From an uncultured Campylobacter sp. (lineage in GTDB: Bacteria; Campylobacterota; Campylobacteria; Campylobacterales; Campylobacteraceae): 64,000 nt of DNA. This document shows positions 1 through 7,545 of this stretch, in pieces. Location: the NCBI RefSeq assembly GCF_938045345.1, contig NZ_CALIMS010000037.1, positions 3,325 through 67,324 on the forward strand, in the 5' to 3' direction. Position numbers and translations under genes: made by a program. Position 1 is the first letter of the stretch, and each line of letters opens with the position of its first letter. The notes under the pieces were generated by a model. It was not told the origin of the DNA and made no database searches. It saw nothing but the letters and a program-made list of their open reading frames with translations.

Positions 1-159
1 GACGTCGAATTTTTTCGTAAGCGCTTCGACCTTCTTAACGGCCGTCGCGGTGGGGGCTTTGTCGAAAAATTTTATCAGTCTTTCGTAGGTGATGTAGCTT
101 TTCTGATTTTCGTCGAAGAACTGCTCGATGGGCGTTAAGGCGTCTTTTGGGCTCGCCAT
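1..159 (-). CDS. rpoD: RNA polymerase sigma factor RpoD, N-terminal fragment
   Basis: The minus-strand reading frame opens at the ATG whose complement is 157-159 and runs off the window edge, giving 53 residues. An AAGGAG ribosome site lies just upstream (161-170). The peptide begins MASPKDALTPIEQFFDENQ and continues with YITYERL and KAPTATAVKKVEAL, which resembles sigma-70 region 1.1 of epsilonproteobacterial primary sigma factors. RpoD directs core RNA polymerase to housekeeping promoters. It is transcribed away from leuD. Only region 1.1 is visible, so the identification rests on that segment and is fairly but not fully secure. Confidence 0.7.
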   Translation of the reverse strand, partial: MASPKDALTPIEQFFDENQKSYITYERLIKFFDKAPTATAVKKVEALTKKFDV

Positions 160-202
160 AAAATCTCCTTGTGTCGTTGTGTATTTGGTTTTGGAAAATC
201 GG

Positions 203-208
203 ATTATA
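203..208 (-). promoter_or_regulatory. Probable -10 box of the rpoD promoter
   Basis: On the minus strand this reads TATAAT within GGTATAATCC, about 45 bases before the rpoD start codon. Campylobacter sigma-70 promoters rely mainly on an extended -10 and an AT-rich upstream region, which is present here. No clear -35 is visible. Confidence 0.45.
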
Positions 209-529
209 CCGAAACGCTCTTTATTTTTGCTTATATACGGTGCAAACCATCTAAATTTAATGATTTTTTAAATTCTAGAAAGTAGGCTAAATTTTAAAAT
301 TTAGGTTATATTTTTAGCTAAATTTAAGATTGCTCGCTAAAATTCCGCTTCCTTCACGTTGCCGCTTTAAAATTTAACGCCTCCACACTTCCTATCTCTG
401 CGCTTTGGCGTTTAAATTTAGCCCTAAATTCTAAGCGAGGAATTCCACCCTCATATCGGAGCGATTGAGCGGATTTTAATAAATTTGTCGGTAAAATCGT
501 GCATCTATTTTAAAATTTAAGGCGGAAAT
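209..529. other. Intergenic region between rpoD and leuD
   Basis: No credible ORF is present. The stretch is rich in AAATTT/GAATTC-type hexamers (for example near 254, 276, 293, 300, 313, 370, 412 and 441). It must hold the leuD promoter, but I could not fix a confident -10. A GGCGGAAAT sequence precedes the leuD ATG in place of a strong Shine-Dalgarno. Confidence 0.5.
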
Positions 530-1012
530 ATGGCAAAAGTATGGAAATTCGGCGACGATATCGACACCGATATTATTATCGCGGCGCGCTACCTAAATAC
601 CTCCGATGCGGCGGTGCTTGCGACGCACATTATGGAGGATGCGGACAGGGATTTTTCGTCCAAAATCGCTAAAGGCGACATCATCGTAGCGGGGAAAAAT
701 TTTGGCTGCGGCAGCTCGCGCGAGCACGCTCCGATGGCGCTTAAGGCTGCCGGAATTTCATGCGTGATCGCAAAAAACTTCGCTAGGATTTTTTATCGAA
801 ACAGCTTCAATACGGGCTTTTTGATCCTCGAATGCGACGAGACGGATAAGATCGCGCAGGGCGACGAGCTTAGCATCGATCTAAAGGGCGGCGTAATTAA
901 AAATTTAACTCAAAAAACGCAGTATAAATTCGGCGCGATACCGGAGTTTATGCAAAAGCTCCTCGACGCCGGCGGCGCGATAAATTACGCAAAAACAAAG
1001 ATAAATTTGTAA
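530..1012 (+). CDS. leuD: 3-isopropylmalate dehydratase small subunit
   Basis: LeuD pairs with LeuC to form isopropylmalate isomerase, the second step of leucine synthesis, converting 2- to 3-isopropylmalate in the cytoplasm. The 160-residue length suits the short LeuD type. The swivel-domain signature is clear: [16 protein letters not shown] near residues 9-24 and the [21 protein letters not shown] substrate loop at about 55-75, followed by [12 protein letters not shown]. leuB follows nine bases downstream, so the two are surely co-transcribed. leuC and leuA are not adjacent, unlike C. jejuni where the leu genes sit together. Confidence 0.95.
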   Translation: MAKVWKFGDDIDTDIIIAARYLNTSDAAVLATHIMEDADRDFSSKIAKGDIIVAGKNFGCGSSREHAPMALKAAGISCVIAKNFARIFYRNSFNTGFLILECDETDKIAQGDELSIDLKGGVIKNLTQKTQYKFGAIPEFMQKLLDAGGAINYAKTKINL

Positions 1013-1021
1013 GGAATTTGG

Positions 1022-2092
1022 ATGAAAAAATACGACGTATGCGTGATAAAAGGCGACGGAATCGGCCCTGAGATCATCGAAGAAGCGATCAAGGTGCTGG
1101 ATGCCGTAAGCCATAAATTTAATTTTGAGCTAAATTTTGACTACCGCTTGATGGGCGGCGCAGCAATCGACATTATGGGCGTTCCGCTTCCGGATGAAAC
1201 GCTAAATGCCGCTAAATCAAGCGACGCGGTGCTTTTCGGTGCGATCGGCGGCGCTAAATGGGACGGCTTGCCGCGCGAACTGCGGCCTGAAAGCGGGCTA
1301 CTGAAAATCCGCAAAGAGCTTGGAGCTTTTGCAAATCTGCGTCCTGCGATGATTTTTGATGAGCTGATAAACGCTTCGACGCTAAAGCCGGAGATCATCA
1401 AAGGCGTCGATATAATGGTGGTGCGCGAGCTTACGGGCGGGATTTATTTCGGGCAGCCGCGCGTTAAAAACGAAAAGGATGCGCTAAATACGATGTGCTA
1501 CAACGCCGCCGAGATCGAGCGCGTCGCAAAAGTTGCCTTTGAGGCTGCGCTTTTGCGAAACAAAAAGATAACGCTCGTGGATAAGGCCAACGTGCTTGAA
1601 ACAAGCCAGCTGTGGCGCGAGGTCGTAAGAGAGCTAGCCAAAAATTACGAGGGGATAAATTTAGAGTTTATGTACGTAGATAACGCCGCGATGCAGCTCG
1701 TGCGGGCGCCCGCGCAGTTTGACGTGATTTTGACGGAGAATTTGTTCGGCGATATTTTAAGCGACGAAGCGAGCATGATCTGCGGCTCGATCGGGCTGCT
1801 TCCGAGTGCGAGTATCGGCGGCAAGGTAGGCATCTATGAGCCGATTCACGGCAGCGCGCCCGATATCGCGGGGCAGGGGATCGCAAATCCGATCGCTACG
1901 ATCTTAAGTGCGGCGATGATGTTAAAATACGCATTCGGCGAAAATGAAGCGGCAGAAGCGATCGAGAGCGCCGTACGCGCCGTGCTTCGTGACGGATACC
2001 GCACCAAGGATATCGCGCAGTACGACGCCAAAGAAATTTGCTCGACCGCAGAGATCGGCTCGATCATCGCAGATTACGCGGCCAAGGCTTAG
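1022..2092 (+). CDS. leuB: 3-isopropylmalate dehydrogenase
   Basis: LeuB oxidatively decarboxylates 3-isopropylmalate with NAD to give 2-oxoisocaproate, the third leucine-specific step. The 356-residue protein starts [18 protein letters not shown], typical of the isocitrate/isopropylmalate dehydrogenase family. Other family marks are [16 protein letters not shown] near residue 70, the [11 protein letters not shown] segment, the DKANVL lysine region near 190, and the metal/NAD motif [12 protein letters not shown] and [15 protein letters not shown] in the C-terminal half. It overlaps nothing and is preceded by an AAGGAAT ribosome site. It probably shares a transcript with leuD and with the next two small genes. 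Confidence 0.96.
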   Translation: MKKYDVCVIKGDGIGPEIIEEAIKVLDAVSHKFNFELNFDYRLMGGAAIDIMGVPLPDETLNAAKSSDAVLFGAIGGAKWDGLPRELRPESGLLKIRKELGAFANLRPAMIFDELINASTLKPEIIKGVDIMVVRELTGGIYFGQPRVKNEKDALNTMCYNAAEIERVAKVAFEAALLRNKKITLVDKANVLETSQLWREVVRELAKNYEGINLEFMYVDNAAMQLVRAPAQFDVILTENLFGDILSDEASMICGSIGLLPSASIGGKVGIYEPIHGSAPDIAGQGIANPIATILSAAMMLKYAFGENEAAEAIESAVRAVLRDGYRTKDIAQYDAKEICSTAEIGSIIADYAAKA

Positions 2093-2101
2093 GAGCCAGC
2101 T

Positions 2102-2344
2102 TTGAATGGTGCGCTAGCATACGCTATGGAGCTTGAGAAAAAAGGCGATATCTACGGCGCAATGCGTATTTGCCGCGGTATTTTACGCGATAATCCGCAA
2201 GATGGCGATGCGGCTGTGCTTTTTGCACGGCTAAATTTAAATCATCGAGTAAGCTCGGGCGTTAATATGGCGATGCTGGAGCGCTTTTTAAGCGTCGATG
2301 CGCGCAAACAAGCGGAATTTAAGAGGTGGCTAATTGATGTATGA
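2102..2344 (+). CDS. Small TPR-like protein of unknown function
   Basis: This 80-residue ORF begins at a TTG at 2102, with AGGAG overlapping the end of leuB as its ribosome site. The peptide (YAMELEKKGDIYGAMRICRGILRDNPQDGDAAVLFARL) has the helix-turn-helix pattern of a single tetratricopeptide unit, suggesting protein binding rather than catalysis. Its stop overlaps the start of the next gene, so translation is probably coupled. A small gene in this position upstream of the ciaD/cca pair also occurs in other Campylobacter (positional comparison from memory). No precise function can be assigned. Confidence 0.75.
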   Translation: MNGALAYAMELEKKGDIYGAMRICRGILRDNPQDGDAAVLFARLNLNHRVSSGVNMAMLERFLSVDARKQAEFKRWLIDV

Positions 2345-3695
2345 AAATGAACTGGAAGATATCATCGAAGCAGTAAATGAGATGAAAGTGCAAAAGCGCG
2401 CGCAAGATTTGGCAGTGCAGCAAGAGGGGGCTGTGAATGCGAGCAGTACCGAAGCAGGATCGCAGGCTTCGCAGGATGCTTTAAGCCCCGCTTCTTTTGC
2501 GCCAGATCCCATTGCGCCTGATGCCTTAAATTCTACATCTGCGCCGGATATCGCTTCATCAAACGTGCAAAATTTCACTTCCTTAGATACTAAAAATTCC
2601 ACTTCACGCTTTGTTTCATCGGACGCTTTAAATTCCACCCTAGATTATTCAAATTCCATGGCGAGTAAGAGCTCTACGTATAGCAGCACGGAATTTGCAG
2701 CGGACACTATTTTAAAAAAATCTGCTGTAAAAGATGAAAATTTTACTTTTTCAGGCGAGGAGAATTTTAAAAACTCTGATCTTACAAGCAGTGAAAATTC
2801 CGTGGTTTCCGTCTCTTTAAATGGAGGAAATTTTATAAATTCCATTTCTGCAAGCGGTAAAAATTTCGCAAATACTACCTTTGCAAACGATGAAATTTTA
2901 AAAAGCTCCGCCGCAAAATTTGACGAAAGCTTTCGTGATTTATCGGGCATTGCAGGCGAAATTTACGATAGTTTAGGCAGCGATATGAATGGGTTTATTT
3001 CGCCGCAAAGCAGGGACACAAGCATACCGCGAAGCTCTGCCAAAAGTAAAGATTTTGAATTAGCACTAAATTCTACGGATGACGACTCCCAAAGTAAGCA
3101 AGATTTGACGCCTCGTATTTTAGGCGCGTATTTTAAGGAGCTAAGCAATGACGATTTTGGGCCTGGCTCTGATTTCAAAGAAAACAAAGTTGACGATTAT
3201 TTCAGCACAGCGCATTCTAAAAAGCAGGATTTTGCGTCGCTTCAAGCTCAAAATCCCGCCGCACTAAATATCCGCAATGCTGCCGCGCAGCAGCAAAATT
3301 TCGTTTCACAGCCACAGAATTTTACTATGCCTGAGGCGCGAGACGATGAGCTCGCCACGCCGCAGTTTCGTAATTCTGCCGCGCAGGATATGCAAGCGGG
3401 AAGTTTTGCCTCTTATGGTGCTCAAAATTCCGCCGTGCGCCAGCCCGAGGAAGCACGACATCTCGGGGCCGCGAGACAAGCGGGTGACAAATCAAAATAT
3501 CTCGCAAATGCAGATTTTAAAATTTCAAGCGAAGCGGAGTTTTTGAGCGCGATAAAAGAGCGGATTTTAGTGCTTTTTGAGGGGCTGAATGCTTTTGATC
3601 GGGGTGATTTGAACGCGCGCGTGGAGCTAAATTTAAAATTTATGGAATTTTTGCTTGCAAGTATCGAAAATCGACTTGAAAATCTATCAAAATAA
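2337..3695 (+). CDS. Long low-complexity protein, CiaD-like by position
   Basis: The start is the ATG at 2337 (a TTG precedes it), overlapping the upstream stop by eight bases. The 452-residue product is dominated by Ser, Asn, Ala, Phe and Lys, with repeated NF, NS and KF pairs, and is predicted to be disordered from about residue 25 to 395. Only the ends look structured: ELEDIIEAVNEMKVQK at the start and a helical C-terminus with KERILVLFEGL and FMEFLLASIENRLENL. Lying directly upstream of cca, it occupies the place of C. jejuni Cj0788 (ciaD, a secreted invasion effector of about 160 residues), so it may be an expanded homologue. That is inference. The DNA is packed with RAATTY hexamers. Confidence 0.7.
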   Translation: MYENELEDIIEAVNEMKVQKRAQDLAVQQEGAVNASSTEAGSQASQDALSPASFAPDPIAPDALNSTSAPDIASSNVQNFTSLDTKNSTSRFVSSDALNSTLDYSNSMASKSSTYSSTEFAADTILKKSAVKDENFTFSGEENFKNSDLTSSENSVVSVSLNGGNFINSISASGKNFANTTFANDEILKSSAAKFDESFRDLSGIAGEIYDSLGSDMNGFISPQSRDTSIPRSSAKSKDFELALNSTDDDSQSKQDLTPRILGAYFKELSNDDFGPGSDFKENKVDDYFSTAHSKKQDFASLQAQNPAALNIRNAAAQQQNFVSQPQNFTMPEARDDELATPQFRNSAAQDMQAGSFASYGAQNSAVRQPEEARHLGAARQAGDKSKYLANADFKISSEAEFLSAIKERILVLFEGLNAFDRGDLNARVELNLKFMEFLLASIENRLENLSK

Positions 3696-4776
3696 CGATT
3701 TCATCGCGCTTTTAGATTATCTTAAAAAATTTAGCTCGCGTATCTATCTAGTAGGCGGCTGCGTGCGCGATCATTTTTTGGGGCGGGCTAGCGCTGATGT
3801 GGATGTGGAGCTTTACGATGTGGATCTGCACCGCTTCGAGCAAATTATGCAAGACTTCGGCGCACAGGGCGTCGGCAAAAGCTACTTCGTCTATAAATAC
3901 AAAAACTTCGATATCTCGCTTCCGCGCACCGAGAGTAAGACGGGCATCGGACACAAGGGCTTCAGTGTCGCTTTGGCTACGGACGAACATGAGGCTAGCA
4001 GGCGGCGCGATTTTACGATTAATGCGATGATGATAGACGCTATAAGCGGCAAAGTGCTCGATTTTTACGGCGGGCTTGCGGATCTGCATGCGAGGATTTT
4101 GCGAGTGGTCGATCCACGCACTTTCGTGGAGGATAGTTTGCGCGTATATCGCGCGGTGCAGTTTGCCGCAAGATTTGAGCTTCGCGCCGAGCCACGCACC
4201 TTAGAGCTCATGCGTAGTATCGACGCTAGCGATCTTAGTCGCGAGCGCATTAAAGCGGAGCTGATTAAATTTTTTTGTGCACCTGCGCACCGATATGGGA
4301 TGATGCTAATGCAAGAGCTGGGGCTTTATGAGCGGGTTTTTGGATTGCGGATTGATCCGCGTACGCATGAGCGACTGATAAAATTCATAGAGCACGGCGA
4401 ATCTTTCGTGAGAAATGAAATGTTTTTTTTATATGCGTTTTTGAATTTTTTAGGATTAGATAAAGATAAAATTTTAAAGAATTTAGGGCTAAATTCTCTT
4501 TATAAAAGGCTACTTAGCGAGCCGTTTTTTAAGCGGGTAAGCGACGAGCGACTATGTAAAATCGCTCTAAAAATGCCGCTTAAGCAGTGGCTCGGGCTAT
4601 ATTGTAAAGGTAGGGTGCAAGCGGCGAAGCGGCTTGGGATTTGGGATAAGAAATTTAAAAGCTTGGTTTGCGCCACGGATGTCGCTCACAATCTGCGCGG
4701 CGCTGCGATCGGCAAGGAGATTGAGAGGCTGCAAGAAGCGGAGATTAGGGCGTTTGTAGCGGCTTTAAAAGCGTAA
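3655..4776 (+). CDS. cca: CCA tRNA nucleotidyltransferase family protein
   Basis: This enzyme adds or repairs the 3' CCA of tRNAs using CTP and ATP (class II nucleotidyltransferase, poly(A) polymerase family). The N-terminal catalytic head shows YLVGGCVRDHFLG and the acidic pair ADVDVELYDVD near residues 30-55, followed by RDFTINAMM and the ERIKAEL segment used for nucleotide recognition. The total of 373 residues is normal. The longest frame begins at a TTG at 3655 and overlaps the preceding gene by 41 bases; no better start with a ribosome site is visible, so the exact N-terminus is uncertain. It corresponds to C. jejuni Cj0789 by context. Confidence 0.9.
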   Translation: MQVSKIDLKIYQNNDFIALLDYLKKFSSRIYLVGGCVRDHFLGRASADVDVELYDVDLHRFEQIMQDFGAQGVGKSYFVYKYKNFDISLPRTESKTGIGHKGFSVALATDEHEASRRRDFTINAMMIDAISGKVLDFYGGLADLHARILRVVDPRTFVEDSLRVYRAVQFAARFELRAEPRTLELMRSIDASDLSRERIKAELIKFFCAPAHRYGMMLMQELGLYERVFGLRIDPRTHERLIKFIEHGESFVRNEMFFLYAFLNFLGLDKDKILKNLGLNSLYKRLLSEPFFKRVSDERLCKIALKMPLKQWLGLYCKGRVQAAKRLGIWDKKFKSLVCATDVAHNLRGAAIGKEIERLQEAEIRAFVAALKA

Positions 4777-4825
4777 ATTTAGAGAGATTTCTGTAAAATC
4801 GCCGTTTTATTTAGGAGCTAGTTTT

Positions 4826-5584
4826 ATGAAAAAATTCTATCGTCGCGACGAAATTTACGCGTTTTGCAAGAATGCTGCGTCTTTGCAAAAATGCGCTTTT
4901 TGCTTTGATCGCAGGCAAAATTTCGTGATTTTTGCTGCGCGAAATTTTATCTTTTATGGCGAGCGAAATTTAAATTTTTGCGGCGTAAGATTTCATAGCG
5001 CAAAGCTTAGCTCGGTAGGATTTCACGACGCGGAATTTTACCTATTAAAATTTCATCCGTCGTGCCGCCACACGGAGAAAATCCACGAGGCGAAGTTTTA
5101 TGGATCGAGAGAATTTCGCAGATCACATCGATGCGGCGAGAAATTATATGAGCCGTGCAGCAGCGATGCGGAATTTCACGGCTCGCATTACAGCGAGATG
5201 AAATTTTGCGGATTAGGACATTTTGGCACAAAATCTCACAGCCTGCGTCGTATTAAACGTATTAAAGCAAAATTTAGCGAGCCGTATCGCGCGTCCTGTG
5301 CTATGGGAGTATCTGTCGCGCCGCACCATAGAAAGACGCAAGAGCCGTATTGCTGTGAGAAAAAATCTGACGTCCTGCAGCGTCGCAAAATCACGAACCT
5401 AAATTTTACTTCAAAGAATTTCGAATTATGGAATTTTACCCATTCAAATTTGCAAGGCTTTACCGCGCGAAATTCCAAGCCGCGTAATTTAGCTTTTCGA
5501 AATTCTAAATCTCAAAATCTCGCTTTGCGGAATTTTAAATTGCAAAATTCTGCTCATGCAAAATCGGTGATTTTTGATGTTTAA
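4826..5584 (+). CDS. Doubtful ORF in an AAATTT-rich tract
   Basis: A 252-residue frame starts with a good AGGAG site eight bases ahead of the ATG. The predicted peptide is very basic and rich in Phe, Cys, His and Asn, with a five-residue periodicity near the end (NLAFR, NSKSQ, NLALR, NFKLQ) that simply reflects repeated GAATTTT/AAATTC DNA. I recognise no domain, signal peptide or membrane segment. It may be a real but extremely diverged low-complexity protein, or non-coding RAATTY-rich DNA that happens to stay open. The good ribosome site and the length favour keeping it as a candidate. Confidence 0.35.
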   Translation: MKKFYRRDEIYAFCKNAASLQKCAFCFDRRQNFVIFAARNFIFYGERNLNFCGVRFHSAKLSSVGFHDAEFYLLKFHPSCRHTEKIHEAKFYGSREFRRSHRCGEKLYEPCSSDAEFHGSHYSEMKFCGLGHFGTKSHSLRRIKRIKAKFSEPYRASCAMGVSVAPHHRKTQEPYCCEKKSDVLQRRKITNLNFTSKNFELWNFTHSNLQGFTARNSKPRNLAFRNSKSQNLALRNFKLQNSAHAKSVIFDV

Positions 5585-6065
5585 TATCGTGTTAGTATAT
5601 CCGCAGATCCACACAAACACCGGCTCCATCGGGCGTATGTGCGTCAATGCGGGATGCCGCTTGCATCTGATCAAGCCGCTCGGATTTATCATCGACGATA
5701 AGCATCTGCGCCGCGCGGGGCTTGATTACTGGGCGAACTTGGATCTTAAAATTTGGGAAAATTGGGACGAGTTTATGGTAGCGAACGAGAAATTTAAACA
5801 GCGCTTCTTTTTTGCGACGACAAAGACGAACAAGCTCTACTACGAGGCGGAATTTCAGCCGGGCGATTTTTTGATTTTCGGCTCGGAGGGGCACGGACTG
5901 CCGCTTGAGATCATGCGCACAAACCGCGAAAACTGCATCACGATCCCGATGAGCGGGGCGGGGCGCAGTTTAAATTTGGCCACCAGCGTGGGCATCGTAA
6001 CCTACGAAGCGATTCGCCAAAATATCGATGAATTCGACTTTAGGAGCGCGGTTTGCGAGTTTTAG
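5577..6065 (+). CDS. trmL: tRNA (cytidine(34)-2'-O)-methyltransferase
   Basis: TrmL is a SPOUT-class methyltransferase that modifies the 2'-O of the wobble base C34/U34 in tRNA-Leu isoacceptors. The ATG at 5577 gives 162 residues, the usual length. Diagnostic segments are FNIVLVYPQIHTNTGSIGRMC at the start, LHLIKPLGF, LIFGSEGHGLP near residue 103, and ITIPMSGAGRSLNLATSVGIV, which forms the trefoil-knot SAM site. It overlaps the preceding doubtful ORF by eight bases and the following nuclease gene by thirteen. Confidence 0.95.
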   Translation: MFNIVLVYPQIHTNTGSIGRMCVNAGCRLHLIKPLGFIIDDKHLRRAGLDYWANLDLKIWENWDEFMVANEKFKQRFFFATTKTNKLYYEAEFQPGDFLIFGSEGHGLPLEIMRTNRENCITIPMSGAGRSLNLATSVGIVTYEAIRQNIDEFDFRSAVCEF

Positions 6066-7414
6066 CGCTACTTTTTGCGGCGTTTTTCTGCGGTGCGGGT
6101 GCGGCGGAGCTGAAGATCGCATCGTTTAACGTGCAAAATTTATTCGACGGCGTAAACGACGGCACGGAGTATGCGGACTTTGAGATCGGGCGCGGAGGCT
6201 GGAGCGAGCAAAAATACGAGCGCAAGCTGCAAGCGGTAGCGGACGAGATAAGCGCGCTTAATGCCGATATTTTGGGGTTGCAAGAGATCGAAAACGAAGC
6301 GGTGCTAAAAGCGCTTGCGCAGAAGGCGGGCTATAAATTCTACGCTTTTTCGCGCGCGCAGACTGCACCTGCGGGCGTGGCGGTGATGTCGCGCATATCG
6401 ATAAAATTTCAAAAAACTTACCGCCCGACAGAGCTTAAAACACGAGATATTTTGCGCGCTGATTTTGCGCTTAACGGCGCTGATTTTAGCTTTTATGTCG
6501 TACATATGCTCTCTGCACGCAATCCGCTTAGCGAGCGCAGGCGAAATTTCGCCTTTTTACGCGAGGTTTTGCAAGGGCACCAACGCGCTATCGTAGCGGG
6601 AGATTTTAATACGAATTTTGGGCGAAATTCTTTACTAAACGAGCTTATCGAGCGCGATGGATTTAGTGATTTGTGGGCGCTGCATCCCTGCTCGCAGCTA
6701 AAGCATTTTGGCTCTTGTGAATCTTATGAAAGTGGTGCGGTGCTCGATCATATCTTACTTAGCGACGATTTTTTTAGTAGCGAGCCGGGATATAAAAAGG
6801 ACAGCTTCGTGGTTGCTAAATCCTTTACCGCTTCCGATCATTTCCCGATTAGCTTCATTCTGACGGACGAAGGCGCTTTAAAATCTATGCCGAAAAAGCA
6901 AGAATTTTTAGCTAAAAATACTGCTAGTGCCGCAAAGACCGTCACGATAGAGGAGCTTTACGGGCGCATTATAAGCGAGCCTGTGCTGATAAAAGGCGTA
7001 GTCGTGAGTTTTACAAACCGCCATGGCTTTGCGATTTCTCAAGATGGAAGTGGAGTTTTTGTCTATGGCGGCAGCGGGCTACAGCTAGGCGATAAACTCG
7101 ATCTGCTAGTAAAAAAGACGAAATTTTATAAGCAAAGCTTTGAAATCGACGATTTTGAGATCGTAGCTAGAAACGGCAACGTAGGCTCTATCGCGCCATA
7201 CGTTTTGCCTAGCGCATCGGTGCGGCAGCTGCGCGCAGGAGATGTGATAAGCACGATCAAAGGCGACGTTGAAGACGGCATAATTGATCTAAAAAGCGCG
7301 GGCGAGTTTAGAATTTTTCGCAAAAGCGCTCCTGTACAAAACGGCAAAAATTTAGAATTTAAAAATGCCTATTTTACGATTTATAAAGGGCAAAAGGAAT
7401 TTATAGTAGAATGA
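6053..7414 (+). CDS. Secreted endonuclease/exonuclease/phosphatase family protein with C-terminal OB-like domain
   Basis: The TTG start at 6053 gives 453 residues with a signal peptide (RVLALLFAAFFCGAGA). The EEP fold follows: IASFNVQNLFDG near residue 22, ILGLQEIEN (catalytic Glu), AGDFNTNFG (Asp/Asn pair) and SDHFPISF (terminal Asp-His). From about residue 285 a second domain begins (VLIKGVVVSFTNRHGFAIS), which looks like the OB fold found in secreted EEP nucleases. The protein should act in the periplasm or outside the cell on DNA, nucleotides or phosphodiesters; the substrate cannot be told. It overlaps trmL by thirteen bases and the following small ORF by four. Confidence 0.85.
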   Translation: MRVLALLFAAFFCGAGAAELKIASFNVQNLFDGVNDGTEYADFEIGRGGWSEQKYERKLQAVADEISALNADILGLQEIENEAVLKALAQKAGYKFYAFSRAQTAPAGVAVMSRISIKFQKTYRPTELKTRDILRADFALNGADFSFYVVHMLSARNPLSERRRNFAFLREVLQGHQRAIVAGDFNTNFGRNSLLNELIERDGFSDLWALHPCSQLKHFGSCESYESGAVLDHILLSDDFFSSEPGYKKDSFVVAKSFTASDHFPISFILTDEGALKSMPKKQEFLAKNTASAAKTVTIEELYGRIISEPVLIKGVVVSFTNRHGFAISQDGSGVFVYGGSGLQLGDKLDLLVKKTKFYKQSFEIDDFEIVARNGNVGSIAPYVLPSASVRQLRAGDVISTIKGDVEDGIIDLKSAGEFRIFRKSAPVQNGKNLEFKNAYFTIYKGQKEFIVE

Positions 7415-7545
7415 TACACGCCGTTATAACCGCACTTTTCGTGCTTTTTATGATATTTATGATCGTAGGATTTAACCGCGAAATGATGGAGAAAAACGAA
7501 AAACGAAATCAACGAAAAAAGGATAAAGATGGAACTACTCATTGA
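7411..7545 (+). CDS. Small single-span membrane peptide
   Basis: A 44-codon frame starts in an ATGA overlap with the nuclease gene and ends inside the first codons of glyS. The peptide has one hydrophobic helix (VITALFVLFMIFMIVGF) followed by a strongly basic tail rich in Lys, Arg and Asn. The tight overlaps on both sides argue for a real, translationally coupled gene. A small gene of unknown function also precedes glyS in C. jejuni (from memory). No function can be assigned. Confidence 0.55.
   Translation: MIHAVITALFVLFMIFMIVGFNREMMEKNEKRNQRKKDKDGTTH

Noticed and set aside
4423..4430. Run of eight T in cca as a possible phase-variable tract
   Set aside because: Phase variation in Campylobacter mostly uses longer poly-G/C tracts, the frame is intact, and switching of an essential tRNA enzyme is unlikely.
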